Assembly: GCF_016925635.1 (NCBI RefSeq)
Contig: NZ_CP070490.1
Coordinates: 3,788,001 to 3,852,000, forward strand
Source of the DNA: Lysinibacillus fusiformis
Lineage (GTDB): Bacteria > Bacillota > Bacilli > Bacillales_A > Planococcaceae
Direction of reading: 5' to 3'
Length of the DNA stretch: 64,000 nucleotides
In this document: positions 18,193 to 27,038 of the stretch, piece after piece
Layout of the letters: each line of letters starts with the position of its first letter
Position numbering within the stretch: position 1 is the stretch's first letter
The notes under the pieces: model-generated
Seen by the model: only the letters and a program-made list of their open reading frames with translations
What the model was told of the DNA's origin: nothing
The model's database searches: none
Made by a program: the position numbers and the translations under genes

Positions 18193-19372
18193 GATACACA
18201 AGGAATTACTCAAAGTAGCGGGTGATATGACAGCAAGCAAAGAGCGTGTTAAAAAACATGTGCTACAACAGTCTATCAATAGAAGGAAGCCTTTTCGATT
18301 CACCCTATTAACCGTCGTACTGACACTTTGTATGGCAGGGTTTGTGATGGTGCAGCTTCTTACGAACGAACCAAAGCAAACGTCCTCACTATTTCATGAA
18401 AGGCAGCTTGAGCACTTCGAACGTATTAATCAGACCATGTGGCCAGGGAAAGAGCAGGAATTTTATAAGGAGGAGTCCTACCTTTCATATGAGAAGCTCG
18501 TTGCCGCCTACTATTTTGCGACATCATTAGGGATTGATTATTCAAAGGCAGAGCTTGAGATGGAGAGAAAGAAGCAAGTAGAACAGTTGGAAATGCTTTA
18601 TCAGTCATCTGAATACGAAGCACTTTTTCAAGGATTAGCACCGAAACAGTATGTTGAAACATTTCTCGAACCCCTTCTGCCGATGTATACAACGAGAACG
18701 AAACTATATGCCTTATATAAAGAAAAATATCCAACTTTTTATGCTTACCAAGAGGTAGCCAATATTGATGCCAAACGGTACTTCCAAGCGCATTATACTG
18801 AGCAGGCAACAGCCTTTCAAAAGGAACATAACATTGTAATACGTACCAGCTCACATGGTGCTTCAATGGTCGGAACAGTTGCAAAGGTTGAATCGAATGT
18901 TTTCTTATTTATTGAAGGGGTGATTCCTGAGAATCTTGAGCATATGACGGAGGAACAGCTTAGTGAAAAATATGAACAAGCCGATTGGTATCCTGTGCTG
19001 GATGAATTTCCTGTCGAGCAGGGAGATTATATTACTTTAACTTCAATGGGAACAGGGAGCATTGAGGAAGACGGAGTCGTAAGAAAATATGGTTTATTAT
19101 CAAAATTGGAAAAATTAGAGCCAACCGTTACAAGGATACTTGAGCTGGAAAATGACAAAGAGGTCGCTGAGTTTTTACACGATATTCCTTGGAAGACTGC
19201 AAATTATATGAAAAGACCACCCGACTATTCATTTGAAATAGAAGGTGTCCGTATTGAAATGTGGAGGGGCTATGGTGGTTCCCTTTATCTTCAAAAGGTA
19301 GGGAGCGGAGAAATTCAGTTGAGTGCCAGCAGAGCGAAGGAATTAAAAGCCATCCTAGGTATAGAAGATTAA
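18185..19372 (+). CDS. Membrane-anchored partner (probable anti-sigma factor) of the ECF sigma
   Basis: A 395-residue protein with a short cytoplasmic N-terminus of about 40 basic residues, one membrane helix (about residues 40-60, TLLTVVLTLCMAGFVMVQLL) and a large extracytoplasmic domain rich in Glu and Tyr. No known domain is evident to me. Position and topology fit an anti-sigma factor: overlap with the sigma gene, small cytoplasmic head, external sensor. The usual zinc-binding HxxxCxxC anti-sigma motif is absent. Confidence 0.65.
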   Translation: MNEIHKELLKVAGDMTASKERVKKHVLQQSINRRKPFRFTLLTVVLTLCMAGFVMVQLLTNEPKQTSSLFHERQLEHFERINQTMWPGKEQEFYKEESYLSYEKLVAAYYFATSLGIDYSKAELEMERKKQVEQLEMLYQSSEYEALFQGLAPKQYVETFLEPLLPMYTTRTKLYALYKEKYPTFYAYQEVANIDAKRYFQAHYTEQATAFQKEHNIVIRTSSHGASMVGTVAKVESNVFLFIEGVIPENLEHMTEEQLSEKYEQADWYPVLDEFPVEQGDYITLTSMGTGSIEEDGVVRKYGLLSKLEKLEPTVTRILELENDKEVAEFLHDIPWKTANYMKRPPDYSFEIEGVRIEMWRGYGGSLYLQKVGSGEIQLSASRAKELKAILGIED

Positions 19373-19402
19373 CAAGTCTCTTGAAAGAGGCTTGTTTTTT
19401 AT
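19371..19402 (+). terminator. Terminator of the first ECF operon
   Basis: The stem AACAAG-TCTC / GAGG-CTTGTT with a short loop is followed by TTTTTT; it begins within the last codons. Confidence 0.8.
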
Positions 19403-19593
19403 TTTGGAGAAAATTATAGTGAAAGTACCATGTTAAAATAACCTTTTTTAAAATCTAGGATAAAATACACAATAATTTTCAACATTAGGATGAATTACTT
19501 AATATCGAAAAAATAAATGAGTCCAAAGAATTGTAATATTTCAAGGGCAAATGTAGTATTAAAGAAGTAGGGATGAAGAAAAGGAGGGGCGGT

Positions 19594-21042
19594 ATGAACG
19601 CACAAGAATTTGAAGAATTATGGATTACGCTGAATGAGTTATATAATGCGGATCGTTTTTTAGAATATATAGAAATAAGTAGTGCCGCAATTGAAAGTGC
19701 CATTAAGCTTGAAATGTATGATAAGGCTATTCTTCTATTACGTTATAGCTGTGCCAGTTATTTTCAAACGGGTGATCTACAGCTTTCTATAAGCGTTCTT
19801 GAACAATATCGTGAGTTAACTTTTCAACATGGCAATGATATTGATTTAATTCAATATTACAATTTAGCGGCCATTTATTGGGGAACATTTGGTCATTTAA
19901 AAAAATCAGAAGAGTTGATGTTGAAAGGCTTAAAAATTGCTGAAACGATTCAGCATGTGGAGAGCATGGGGAAAATCTACAACAATCTGAGCGACTTAGA
20001 TATATCCATGGGTAGCTATCGGACAGCTAAGGAATTTGCCTTAAAGAGTTTATACTACGCCAATGCGTTTGAAATGAAGCATAAAGAGCCTTATACAGGG
20101 ATTATCCATCCGAAGACGAACCTAGCTGTGGCGCTTATTTGGCTTGAAGAATTTGAAGAAGCCAATACAATATTACAAGAATTAATGGCAACGATTCATC
20201 ATCCACCTTATTCGAAAGTACAACTGGAGGTTCTCAATGCCTATGCCTTCCTATGTGAAAGACAGGGACGTGTAAGTGAGGCCATAGATTTATACCAAAA
20301 GACGAAGCATTATGCTTTGCAAAACAATGATCTTTCCTTGCTTCAATTAATTTATAATTCGTTAGTGAAGCTAATTGAGGAGCAAGGCAATAAAATCGTG
20401 TTATGCGCGATACAAAAGGAATATATTAATATTTTGTTAGAAATTCAGCGTGAAAACTATTCACATGTATTGTTTGAGATGGAATATAACGATCATAAGA
20501 AGCAATTTGAAAAAAATGCCTATATCGATCCTTTGACGAATATCTACAATCGTCGCTATTTTGATGAACAGGCTAAAATGATGGTCGAAAAAGCTGCTGA
20601 AAGTCATCAGCAATTGGCCTTGATGATGGTGGATTTAGATCATTTTAAAGAAATCAATGATATGAATGGCCATTTATTTGGCGATGATGCGTTGACGAAT
20701 ACAGCCAAAACATTACAGGACTTTTTTCAGCCCTTTGCGTCCATTGTCGCCCGTTTTGGTGGAGATGAATTTATTGTGTTGAGTCAAGTAAAGGAAGGTG
20801 AATCGGTGCAAACGTTGGCCGACAACCTGTATCAAACCTTAACGGCACTGTCACTTACCGTGAACAATCAAACCGTTCAGTTGGAATTCAGTATTGGTGT
20901 CAGTACGAACAATCATGGCAAAATTCAGAAAGTAGAGGAGCTCATTCAGCATGCGGATGAAGCGCTTTATAAGTCAAAGCGTAACGGCCGCAACCAAATT
21001 ACGCACTATAACCAATATTGCGATGTGGGAAATGGTATTTAA
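19594..21042 (+). CDS. TPR-repeat diguanylate cyclase (GGDEF)
   Basis: A 482-residue cytosolic protein. About 300 N-terminal residues are helical and TPR-like (for example MGKIYNNLSDLDISMGSYRTAKEF). A C-terminal GGDEF domain follows (DPLTNIYNRRYFDE, ARFGGDEFIVLSQ, HADEALYKSKRNGRNQ) with the intact GGDEF active loop, so it should make cyclic di-GMP from two GTP. The TPR part probably senses a peptide or protein partner. I use the ATG at 19594 with AAGGAGGGG upstream. It is monocistronic. Confidence 0.92.
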   Translation: MNAQEFEELWITLNELYNADRFLEYIEISSAAIESAIKLEMYDKAILLLRYSCASYFQTGDLQLSISVLEQYRELTFQHGNDIDLIQYYNLAAIYWGTFGHLKKSEELMLKGLKIAETIQHVESMGKIYNNLSDLDISMGSYRTAKEFALKSLYYANAFEMKHKEPYTGIIHPKTNLAVALIWLEEFEEANTILQELMATIHHPPYSKVQLEVLNAYAFLCERQGRVSEAIDLYQKTKHYALQNNDLSLLQLIYNSLVKLIEEQGNKIVLCAIQKEYINILLEIQRENYSHVLFEMEYNDHKKQFEKNAYIDPLTNIYNRRYFDEQAKMMVEKAAESHQQLALMMVDLDHFKEINDMNGHLFGDDALTNTAKTLQDFFQPFASIVARFGGDEFIVLSQVKEGESVQTLADNLYQTLTALSLTVNNQTVQLEFSIGVSTNNHGKIQKVEELIQHADEALYKSKRNGRNQITHYNQYCDVGNGI

Positions 21043-21043
21043 A

Positions 21044-21081
21044 AGAGAGAGAGGCAAATCTACAGAAGAAGTGCCTCTTTC
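21044..21081. terminator. Hairpin between convergent genes
   Basis: The imperfect stem GAGAGAGGCA/TGCCTCTTTC lies between the GGDEF gene (+) and the acetyltransferase (-). The T-tract is weak. Confidence 0.55.
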
Positions 21082-21092
21082 GTGAAGTGTTG

Positions 21093-21641
21093 CTAGTGTG
21101 ATGGATTAAGCAAGCCGTAAAACACAATATCTTCAAAAGTACCGTTTTTATAAACATGATCCTTTAATGTTCCCTCATAGCGCATGCCGCATTTCTCCAT
21201 GATTTTCCCTGATGCGGGATTGGATTGAAAATACTGGGCATAAATACGATGATACTGCTTCTCCTGAAAGGCAAATTCGATAATCGCTTGAGCCGCCTCT
21301 GTTCCGTAGCCATTTCCCCAATAGGACTCTCCAATCCAATAAGCGATTTCTCCCCTTTGATGTTGAGATTGATTTGACAGCCCTATCGCTCCATATAATT
21401 GTCCGCTGTGTTTGTCTGTTATCGCAAATTCGTAACTTCGATTTTCCTCAAAGTTTTGTTGATGCGTGGAAATCCATGACAATGCACATTCTAATGTATA
21501 AGGATAAGGTAAATTCAGCGTGCTTTTATAAATCGCATAATTGTTACATAAAACACTTACTTCTTGTGCATCTGCATCTGTAAAAAGTCGAAGTATTAAA
21601 CGCGGAGTTTCAATCGTTTTTTCTGTAGGTGAATAAATCAT
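21093..21641 (-). CDS. GNAT-family N-acetyltransferase (RimJ/RimL type)
   Basis: A 182-residue GNAT enzyme of the RimJ/RimL branch: ETPRLILRLFTDADA at the N-terminus, acetyl-CoA-binding motif A in IGESYWGNGYGTEAAQAI, and NPASGKIMEKCGMRYEG at the C-terminus. It transfers acetyl from acetyl-CoA to an amine, either a protein N-terminus or a small molecule; the target cannot be told from sequence. It stands alone. Confidence 0.9.
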   Translation of the reverse strand: MIYSPTEKTIETPRLILRLFTDADAQEVSVLCNNYAIYKSTLNLPYPYTLECALSWISTHQQNFEENRSYEFAITDKHSGQLYGAIGLSNQSQHQRGEIAYWIGESYWGNGYGTEAAQAIIEFAFQEKQYHRIYAQYFQSNPASGKIMEKCGMRYEGTLKDHVYKNGTFEDIVFYGLLNPSH

Positions 21642-21806
21642 CGAATGCCCCCTTTTCGTTGGTTGGATTGATTATAGCACAATAAAAAGTAAAGTAAACC
21701 AAATATTGGGTATCTAATAACATCTTGAATTGGAATAAAAATTTATTGAAAAACGATAAATTTTGTGGTAAATTTAACGGGAGAATAAATAAAAGAGGTG
21801 CGTAAG

Positions 21807-22277
21807 ATGAAACGAGAAACGCTCTTTTTAAAGATAGCTGTTTTTCTAATAGGCATACCCGTTCTTGCCTTATGTATATGGGTGGTGCCTCGTGTTGCTT
21901 TGGGTACAGTGGGGCATTCTCCGGTCCTAACCATTGTTGCTTTAATTGGCGTCTATGCAACGGCCATCGCTTATTTTGTTGCTCTATTTACGACAATCAA
22001 ACTACTAAGCTATATTGACCAAAACATTGCATTTTCAGAGCTGTCAGTGAAAGCTTTAATCAAGATCAAATATTGTGCAATTATTATTAGTAGTGTTTAC
22101 GTGGTTGGCATGCCACTGATATACTATGCTGCAGAAGTAGACGATGCACCAGGTCTTATACTTATCGGAATGGTCATTATTTTTGCTTCCTTTGTCGTGG
22201 CAGTCTTTGCTGCTGTGCTGCAAAAGCTTCTTAAAAATGCCATCGATATCAAATCAGAAAATGATCTAACGGTTTGA
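21807..22277 (+). CDS. DUF2975 membrane protein
   Basis: A 156-residue protein with four hydrophobic helices, matching DUF2975 (FFALFTTIKLLSYID-like core and a C-terminal helix ending in LQKLLKNAIDIKSENDLTV). The C-terminal tail LKNAIDIKSENDLTV is typical. Its function is unknown. The ATG at 21807 has AAGAGGTG upstream. It is followed after 10 bp by a small XRE regulator, the standard pairing for this family. Confidence 0.85.
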   Translation: MKRETLFLKIAVFLIGIPVLALCIWVVPRVALGTVGHSPVLTIVALIGVYATAIAYFVALFTTIKLLSYIDQNIAFSELSVKALIKIKYCAIIISSVYVVGMPLIYYAAEVDDAPGLILIGMVIIFASFVVAVFAAVLQKLLKNAIDIKSENDLTV

Positions 22278-22287
22278 GGTGAATACT

Positions 22288-22509
22288 ATGGCAATGATCA
22301 TTAATATTGATGTAATGCTGGCGAAACGAAAAATGAGTGTAACAGAGCTTTCAGAAAAGGTTGGCATCACGATGGCAAACCTCTCGATTTTAAAAAACGG
22401 CAAGGCCAAAGCCATCCGCTTTTCAACATTAGAGGCTATTTGTGAGGCATTGGATTGCCAGCCTGGCGATATTTTGGAATATCGAAAGAACGAGGACCTA
22501 CAAAAATAA
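22288..22509 (+). CDS. Small XRE-family (YozG-like) transcriptional regulator
   Basis: A 73-residue Cro/CI-type helix-turn-helix protein (MSVTELSEKVGITMANLSILKNGKAKAIRFSTLEAICEAL, ending DCQPGDILEY). It consists of little more than the DNA-binding domain. The start is the ATG at 22288 with TGAGGTGA upstream. It is co-transcribed with the DUF2975 membrane protein; in such pairs the regulator is thought to control the operon. A terminator follows. Confidence 0.9.
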   Translation: MAMIINIDVMLAKRKMSVTELSEKVGITMANLSILKNGKAKAIRFSTLEAICEALDCQPGDILEYRKNEDLQK

Positions 22510-22537
22510 GGATCTGCGTAAAGCAGATTCTTTTTTT
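22509..22537 (+). terminator. Terminator of the DUF2975-XRE operon
   Basis: The stem GATCTGC/GCAGATT with a GTAAA-type loop is followed by TTTTTTT. Confidence 0.88.
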
Positions 22538-22628
22538 GTAGAAATTATTGCCAACAGAAGTCGTCCTATGCTAGGATAAAGGTAAGATAAATTGACAGGC
22601 AGTCGGTCTATTATAAGGAGTTGTCTTG

Positions 22629-23279
22629 ATGAGGGAAATGAAAAAAGCAGATGAGCGCAGAAATGAAATATTAGATGCAGCGGATGAATTATTTACGCAG
22701 AAGGGGTTTGACGGCACTAGTACCAGTAATATTTTGGAAAAAGTAGGTATTGCTCGAGGCACCCTTTATTATCATTTTAAATCCAAGGAAGATATTATGG
22801 ATGCACTGATTGAGCGTTATACAAGCTCGATGCTCGCAAAGGCAAAAACCGTTGCAGCAGACACAAGCATCGCTGTAAATGAACGTATATTGCGCGTTGT
22901 CATGGCATTGAATATGCAAAATGAACATGGTGGACAGGAAATGATGGAGCATGTTCATAAGCCACAAAATGCTTTGATGCATCGCAAGATACAGCAGGTG
23001 GTCATCAATCAAGTACCGCCGATCCTCACGTCCATTATTCGTGAGGGCATTGAGCAAGGTATTTACCAAACACCCTACCCCTATGAGTGCATGGAAATGA
23101 TAATCGCTTATACCAATACGGTATTCGATGATGATCTTGTCTTGATGACAGATGAGGAACGAGCTACCCGTATCCCAGCATTGATGTTTAATATTGAACG
23201 AATGCTAGGAGTGGAAAGTGGTAGCTTACTGTATATGATGCAAATGTTTGGGAATGAAGAGGAAGGCAGTTCGAACTAA
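22629..23279 (+). CDS. TetR-family transcriptional regulator
   Basis: A 216-residue TetR regulator. The N-terminal helix-turn-helix is typical (EILDAADELFTQKGFDGTSTSNILEKVGIARGTLYYHFKSKEDI); the C-terminal ligand domain is unassigned. The start is the ATG at 22629, about 8 bases after AAGGAG. It lies 56 bp upstream of, and co-directional with, an FtsX-type ABC transporter. It probably regulates that transporter and itself, responding to a compound that the transporter handles. Confidence 0.9.
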   Translation: MREMKKADERRNEILDAADELFTQKGFDGTSTSNILEKVGIARGTLYYHFKSKEDIMDALIERYTSSMLAKAKTVAADTSIAVNERILRVVMALNMQNEHGGQEMMEHVHKPQNALMHRKIQQVVINQVPPILTSIIREGIEQGIYQTPYPYECMEMIIAYTNTVFDDDLVLMTDEERATRIPALMFNIERMLGVESGSLLYMMQMFGNEEEGSSN

Positions 23280-23335
23280 TTTTTTTAGGTATTGTTAGGT
23301 TTGACGCCAGTTAACAACTTACAAAGAGGTGACCT

Positions 23336-25654
23336 ATGTATTGGAAAATTGTGCGCAATGATATGGCAAATAGCAAGCTAATAACAGGTATGACAACATT
23401 ATTTGTGGCGGCAGCGGCTTTGCTTGTCACATTATCAGCAGTACTGATCGTCCATTTGACAAGTGCAATTGATACGCTGATGAAGCAAGCAGAAACGTCG
23501 CATTTTCTCCAAATGCATGCAGGGGAAATCGACCAAGTGCAGCTCACTGAATTTGCAGAGCAAAATGAATATGTAGATGAATTTCAAATGAATGAATTTC
23601 TAGATGTAGAGGGCTCGAAGATTAATATTGCGGGTACCACTTTGGCACATAGTGTGCAGGACAATGGTTTTAGCACGCAAAGTGAGCAATTTGATTACTT
23701 ACTGGACCTTGATGGAAACGTGATTGAAGTATCCAATGGTGACATTTATGTACCTGTAAGCTATTGGAAGGACGGCATTGCCGACTTGGGTGATAGTGTG
23801 GTGGTCCATGATCAAACCTTTACAATAGCTGGGTTTCTAAGGGATTCACAGATGAATTCTATGCTAGCTTCATCTAAACGCTTTCTTGTCAGTGAACAAG
23901 ATTATGCAGCAATCCAGGGAGCGGGCACAGTTGAATACTTAATCGAGTTTCGTTTAAAAAATTTGGCGGATTTAAAGAGTTTTGAAGAAGCCTATATGGG
24001 GGCAGGGCTCGAAGCAAACGGACCGACCATTACGTACCAGCTTTTTCAAATGCTGAATGCCATATCGGATGGACTCATGATTGCTGTCATCCTACTAATC
24101 AGCATCCTTGTAGTCGCTATTGCTTTTATGTGTATCCGTTTTACATTGCTCACTAAAATGGAAGAGGATACTCGAGAAATCGGTGTGATGAAAGCGATTG
24201 GCCTACGCGTTGGGGATATTCAGAAAATGTATCTAGCCAAGTATGGCGTGATCGCTGTAATTGGCTGCCTGCTTGGTTTTGCCTGCTCTTTCTTGCTTCG
24301 AGATATGCTATTAGAAAATATTCGCTTGTTCATGGGAGAAACGGACAATGTCTCACAAATTTGGCTGTTCACGGGTCTCGGGTTGATGCTCGTATTTATG
24401 GTGATAATGGGCTATGTACATTCAGTATTGAAACAGTTTCGCAAGCTATCAGCCACACAGGCTATTCGCTTCGGTACAACGCAAGGTAAAGTGCAACATG
24501 CAAAATTTTTGAACCTCAGCTCCAATAAAAGGCTTCCAATTAATCTTTTTCTTGGTATGAAGGATGTGCTCTCCCGAAAAAGTCTTTATGCGACAATGCT
24601 TGCCGTGCTATTATTAGCAACATTTATTATCATCGTCCCTCAAAATCTACACAACACGATTGCGGCTAAAAGCTTTATTACGTATATGGGTATTGGGGAT
24701 AGTGACATCCGAATCGATATCCCACAAGGTAAGCAAAATGCACAGCAGGTGGCAGCGGTGATCGATACGCTTGAGCATGACACAGCCATCAAGAATTACA
24801 CTGTTTTGACAACGAAAAAGTTCACAACGATTGCCGAGGACGGATCAGCGCAAAACCTAAAAATAGAGCTGGGTAACCATACGATCTTCCCATTAGAATA
24901 TGCGCATGGTAAGGCACCGGTTGCCCCTAATGAAGTAGCGCTTTCGGTGCTCAATGCAGAGGAGCTTCAAAAAAAGGTTGGCGATCAGATAGCAGTGGTC
25001 CTCAATGATGAGGAGAAAAAGTTGAGGGTCAGCGGTATTTATTCAGATATTACAAATGGCGGCAAGACAGCTAAAGCAGCTTTCTCTGATCATTCTACGG
25101 AAAGCATGTGGAGTGTTATTTATAGTACGATGGCAGATCCATCACTCGTCACAGATAAAAGGGCGGAATATGCAAAAACTTTCTCTTTTGCCAAGGTGTC
25201 AGGGATTGATGATTATATCAATCAAACATTTGGTACGACGATTCATGCCATTGAAAAGGCAGCCCGTGCAGCACTCGTCATAGCTCTATTGCTGTGTGTG
25301 CTCGTGACATTATTATTTATGAATATGCTGATTACGAAGGATCAAGCGCCTATCGCTATTATGAAAGCTTTAGGATTTACGAATGCTGATATTGCTACAC
25401 AATATGCGGCGCGTTCGGTTTTTGTATTACTGCTAGCCATTACGATGGGGACGTTGCTCGCAAACACGCTAGGCGAATTTCTAACAAGTACAGTCATTGC
25501 CTCATTTGGGGCGGCATCATTTGATTTTACGATTAATCCACTAGCAGCCTATGTTTTTTGCCCACTAGCGCTTATAAGCGTCGTACTGCTAGCCACGTTA
25601 TTCGGTACGTCAAGGGCAGGGCAGGTAAAAATGATAGAACATATGAAGGAGTAG
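23336..25654 (+). CDS. FtsX/MacB-like ABC transporter permease
   Basis: A 772-residue permease with N-terminal helix (residues about 12-40), an extracytoplasmic domain, then three helices of a first FtsX domain (residues about 240-370; TREIGVMKAIGLRVGDIQKMYLAKYG), and a second copy at the C-terminus (IAIMKALGFTNADIATQYAARSVF). This is the ten-helix BceB/MacB-like plan used to move or release peptides, lipids or lipoproteins from the membrane. It is followed after 5 bp by its ATPase. A TetR regulator precedes it. Confidence 0.9.
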   Translation: MYWKIVRNDMANSKLITGMTTLFVAAAALLVTLSAVLIVHLTSAIDTLMKQAETSHFLQMHAGEIDQVQLTEFAEQNEYVDEFQMNEFLDVEGSKINIAGTTLAHSVQDNGFSTQSEQFDYLLDLDGNVIEVSNGDIYVPVSYWKDGIADLGDSVVVHDQTFTIAGFLRDSQMNSMLASSKRFLVSEQDYAAIQGAGTVEYLIEFRLKNLADLKSFEEAYMGAGLEANGPTITYQLFQMLNAISDGLMIAVILLISILVVAIAFMCIRFTLLTKMEEDTREIGVMKAIGLRVGDIQKMYLAKYGVIAVIGCLLGFACSFLLRDMLLENIRLFMGETDNVSQIWLFTGLGLMLVFMVIMGYVHSVLKQFRKLSATQAIRFGTTQGKVQHAKFLNLSSNKRLPINLFLGMKDVLSRKSLYATMLAVLLLATFIIIVPQNLHNTIAAKSFITYMGIGDSDIRIDIPQGKQNAQQVAAVIDTLEHDTAIKNYTVLTTKKFTTIAEDGSAQNLKIELGNHTIFPLEYAHGKAPVAPNEVALSVLNAEELQKKVGDQIAVVLNDEEKKLRVSGIYSDITNGGKTAKAAFSDHSTESMWSVIYSTMADPSLVTDKRAEYAKTFSFAKVSGIDDYINQTFGTTIHAIEKAARAALVIALLLCVLVTLLFMNMLITKDQAPIAIMKALGFTNADIATQYAARSVFVLLLAITMGTLLANTLGEFLTSTVIASFGAASFDFTINPLAAYVFCPLALISVVLLATLFGTSRAGQVKMIEHMKE

Positions 25655-25659
25655 AACCT

Positions 25660-26415
25660 ATGAATATAGTGAGTGGAGAACAAATTGCAAAGTCTTTTCA
25701 AGTAGGCAATGACCAGCATCCGGTTTTAATGAATGTCTCAGTGGCAATCAATCAAGGGGAGTTTATTGCCATTATGGGGCCATCTGGCTGTGGGAAATCG
25801 ACATTGTTGTATGCCCTTAGTGGGATGGACAGTATTGATCATGGTCAGGTTATCTTTGATGGAATGGATTTAACAGCACTAAGTGACAAAGAACTGGCTG
25901 ATTTGCGTAGAACGAAAATGGGCTTTGTTTTTCAGCAGCCGACCTTTCTAAAAAGCCTGAATATCCTTGATAATATCCTGTTACCTGCCATGCGTGATCA
26001 GCGAAAAAATGTGAGGGCCTTGACAGAAAGGGCGCTGCAAATCATGCACAAAATGGGGATTGCAGATTTGGCAGAGCGAGATATTACCCAGGTTTCTGGA
26101 GGGCAGCTGCAACGAGCAGGCATCTGTCGCGCTTTGATTAGCAACCCACAAATCATTTTTGGAGATGAACCCACAGGCGCTTTAAATTCAACGTCTGCTC
26201 AGGAAATCATGGATTTACTCGTTGCCATTAATCGAGAAGGCACAACGGTTATGCTTGTGACACATGATCCAAAAATTGCTGCAAGAACAGAGCGTATCCT
26301 TTTTATGTCTGATGGCGCTATTGTGAATGAACTGCGGTTGCCTGAATTCACAGGCAATGATTTAGACGATCGAATGGTCAAAGTTGTCTCTACTATGCAA
26401 AAAATAGGTATTTAG
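25660..26415 (+). CDS. ABC transporter ATP-binding protein (LolD/MacB type)
   Basis: A 251-residue ATPase partner of the permease: Walker A GPSGCGKST, Q-loop FVFQQPTFL, signature VSGGQLQRAGICRAL, Walker B IIFGDEPTGALN and switch VTHDP. The signature and the GDEPTGALN box are those of the LolD/BceA subfamily. It starts at the ATG at 25660 (GAAGGAG upstream), 5 bp after the permease stop; the longer frame to 25558 overlaps the permease and is not needed. The operon ends at a strong terminator. Confidence 0.95.
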   Translation: MNIVSGEQIAKSFQVGNDQHPVLMNVSVAINQGEFIAIMGPSGCGKSTLLYALSGMDSIDHGQVIFDGMDLTALSDKELADLRRTKMGFVFQQPTFLKSLNILDNILLPAMRDQRKNVRALTERALQIMHKMGIADLAERDITQVSGGQLQRAGICRALISNPQIIFGDEPTGALNSTSAQEIMDLLVAINREGTTVMLVTHDPKIAARTERILFMSDGAIVNELRLPEFTGNDLDDRMVKVVSTMQKIGI

Positions 26416-26422
26416 CTTGAAG

Positions 26423-26459
26423 AAATCCGTAATGATTTTAAAATTACGGATTTTTTTTG
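26423..26459 (+). terminator. Terminator of the ABC transporter operon
   Basis: The stem AAATCCGTAAT/ATTACGGATTT is followed by a T run. Confidence 0.93.
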
Positions 26460-26466
26460 TGAAAAA

Positions 26467-26495
26467 TGAATCGCAATCGTTATGGCGTCCGTCAG
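26467..26495 (+). promoter_or_regulatory. ECF-type promoter of the second sigma-factor operon
   Basis: TGAATC (26467-26472), 17 bases, then CGTCAG (26490-26495). Spacing and flanking sequence (AGTGTAG just downstream) match the promoter before the first ECF gene. Confidence 0.6.
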
Positions 26496-26519
26496 TAGTG
26501 TAGAAAGTAGGTGAGGGCA

Positions 26520-27038
26520 ATGATGGATATTGAACAGATAATCGAGGAGCACGGTGATTACTTACTAAAGGTCGCCTATCTATATGTAAAAAATAAGGCA
26601 ACGGCGGATGACATCGTGCAGGATGTGTTCATCGCCTTTTATCAAAAGCAGGGACAGTTTCGTCAGGAGGCATCCTTGCGTACATATTTAGTGAAAATGA
26701 CGGTTAATCGAAGTCACGATTATTTACGAAGTTGGAAAAGTAAACGACTGTCATTGTTTGAAAAGATCACGGGGCGCACAACAGCTATGACACCTGAAAA
26801 GGAGATGCTAGAGAAATCCGTTAAAAAAGAGCTAACGGAGGCATTGTTTACATTATCAGTTGCCTATCGAGAGGTCTTGATTTTGTATTATTTTGAGGAG
26901 ATGTCGACAGTGGAAATTGCACAGCTTGTACACTGTCCGGAAGCAACGATTCGCACAAGATTACAGCGAGCTCGTAAACAGCTGGCAACAGCAATGGGTG
27001 ACTTTGATTGGGAGGTGCTACGCCATGAATCAATTTAA
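26520..27038 (+). CDS. ECF RNA polymerase sigma factor
   Basis: A 172-residue ECF sigma factor, paralogous to the one at 17.7 kb (region 2 VAYLYVKNKATADDIVQDVFIAF; region 4 LSVAYREVLILYYFEEMSTVEIAQLVHCPEATIRTRLQRARK). The ATG at 26520 or 26523 follows AGGTGAGGG. It overlaps the next gene by 14 bp. Promoter similarity to the first ECF operon suggests autoregulation or cross-talk between the two. Confidence 0.92.
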   Translation: MMDIEQIIEEHGDYLLKVAYLYVKNKATADDIVQDVFIAFYQKQGQFRQEASLRTYLVKMTVNRSHDYLRSWKSKRLSLFEKITGRTTAMTPEKEMLEKSVKKELTEALFTLSVAYREVLILYYFEEMSTVEIAQLVHCPEATIRTRLQRARKQLATAMGDFDWEVLRHESI

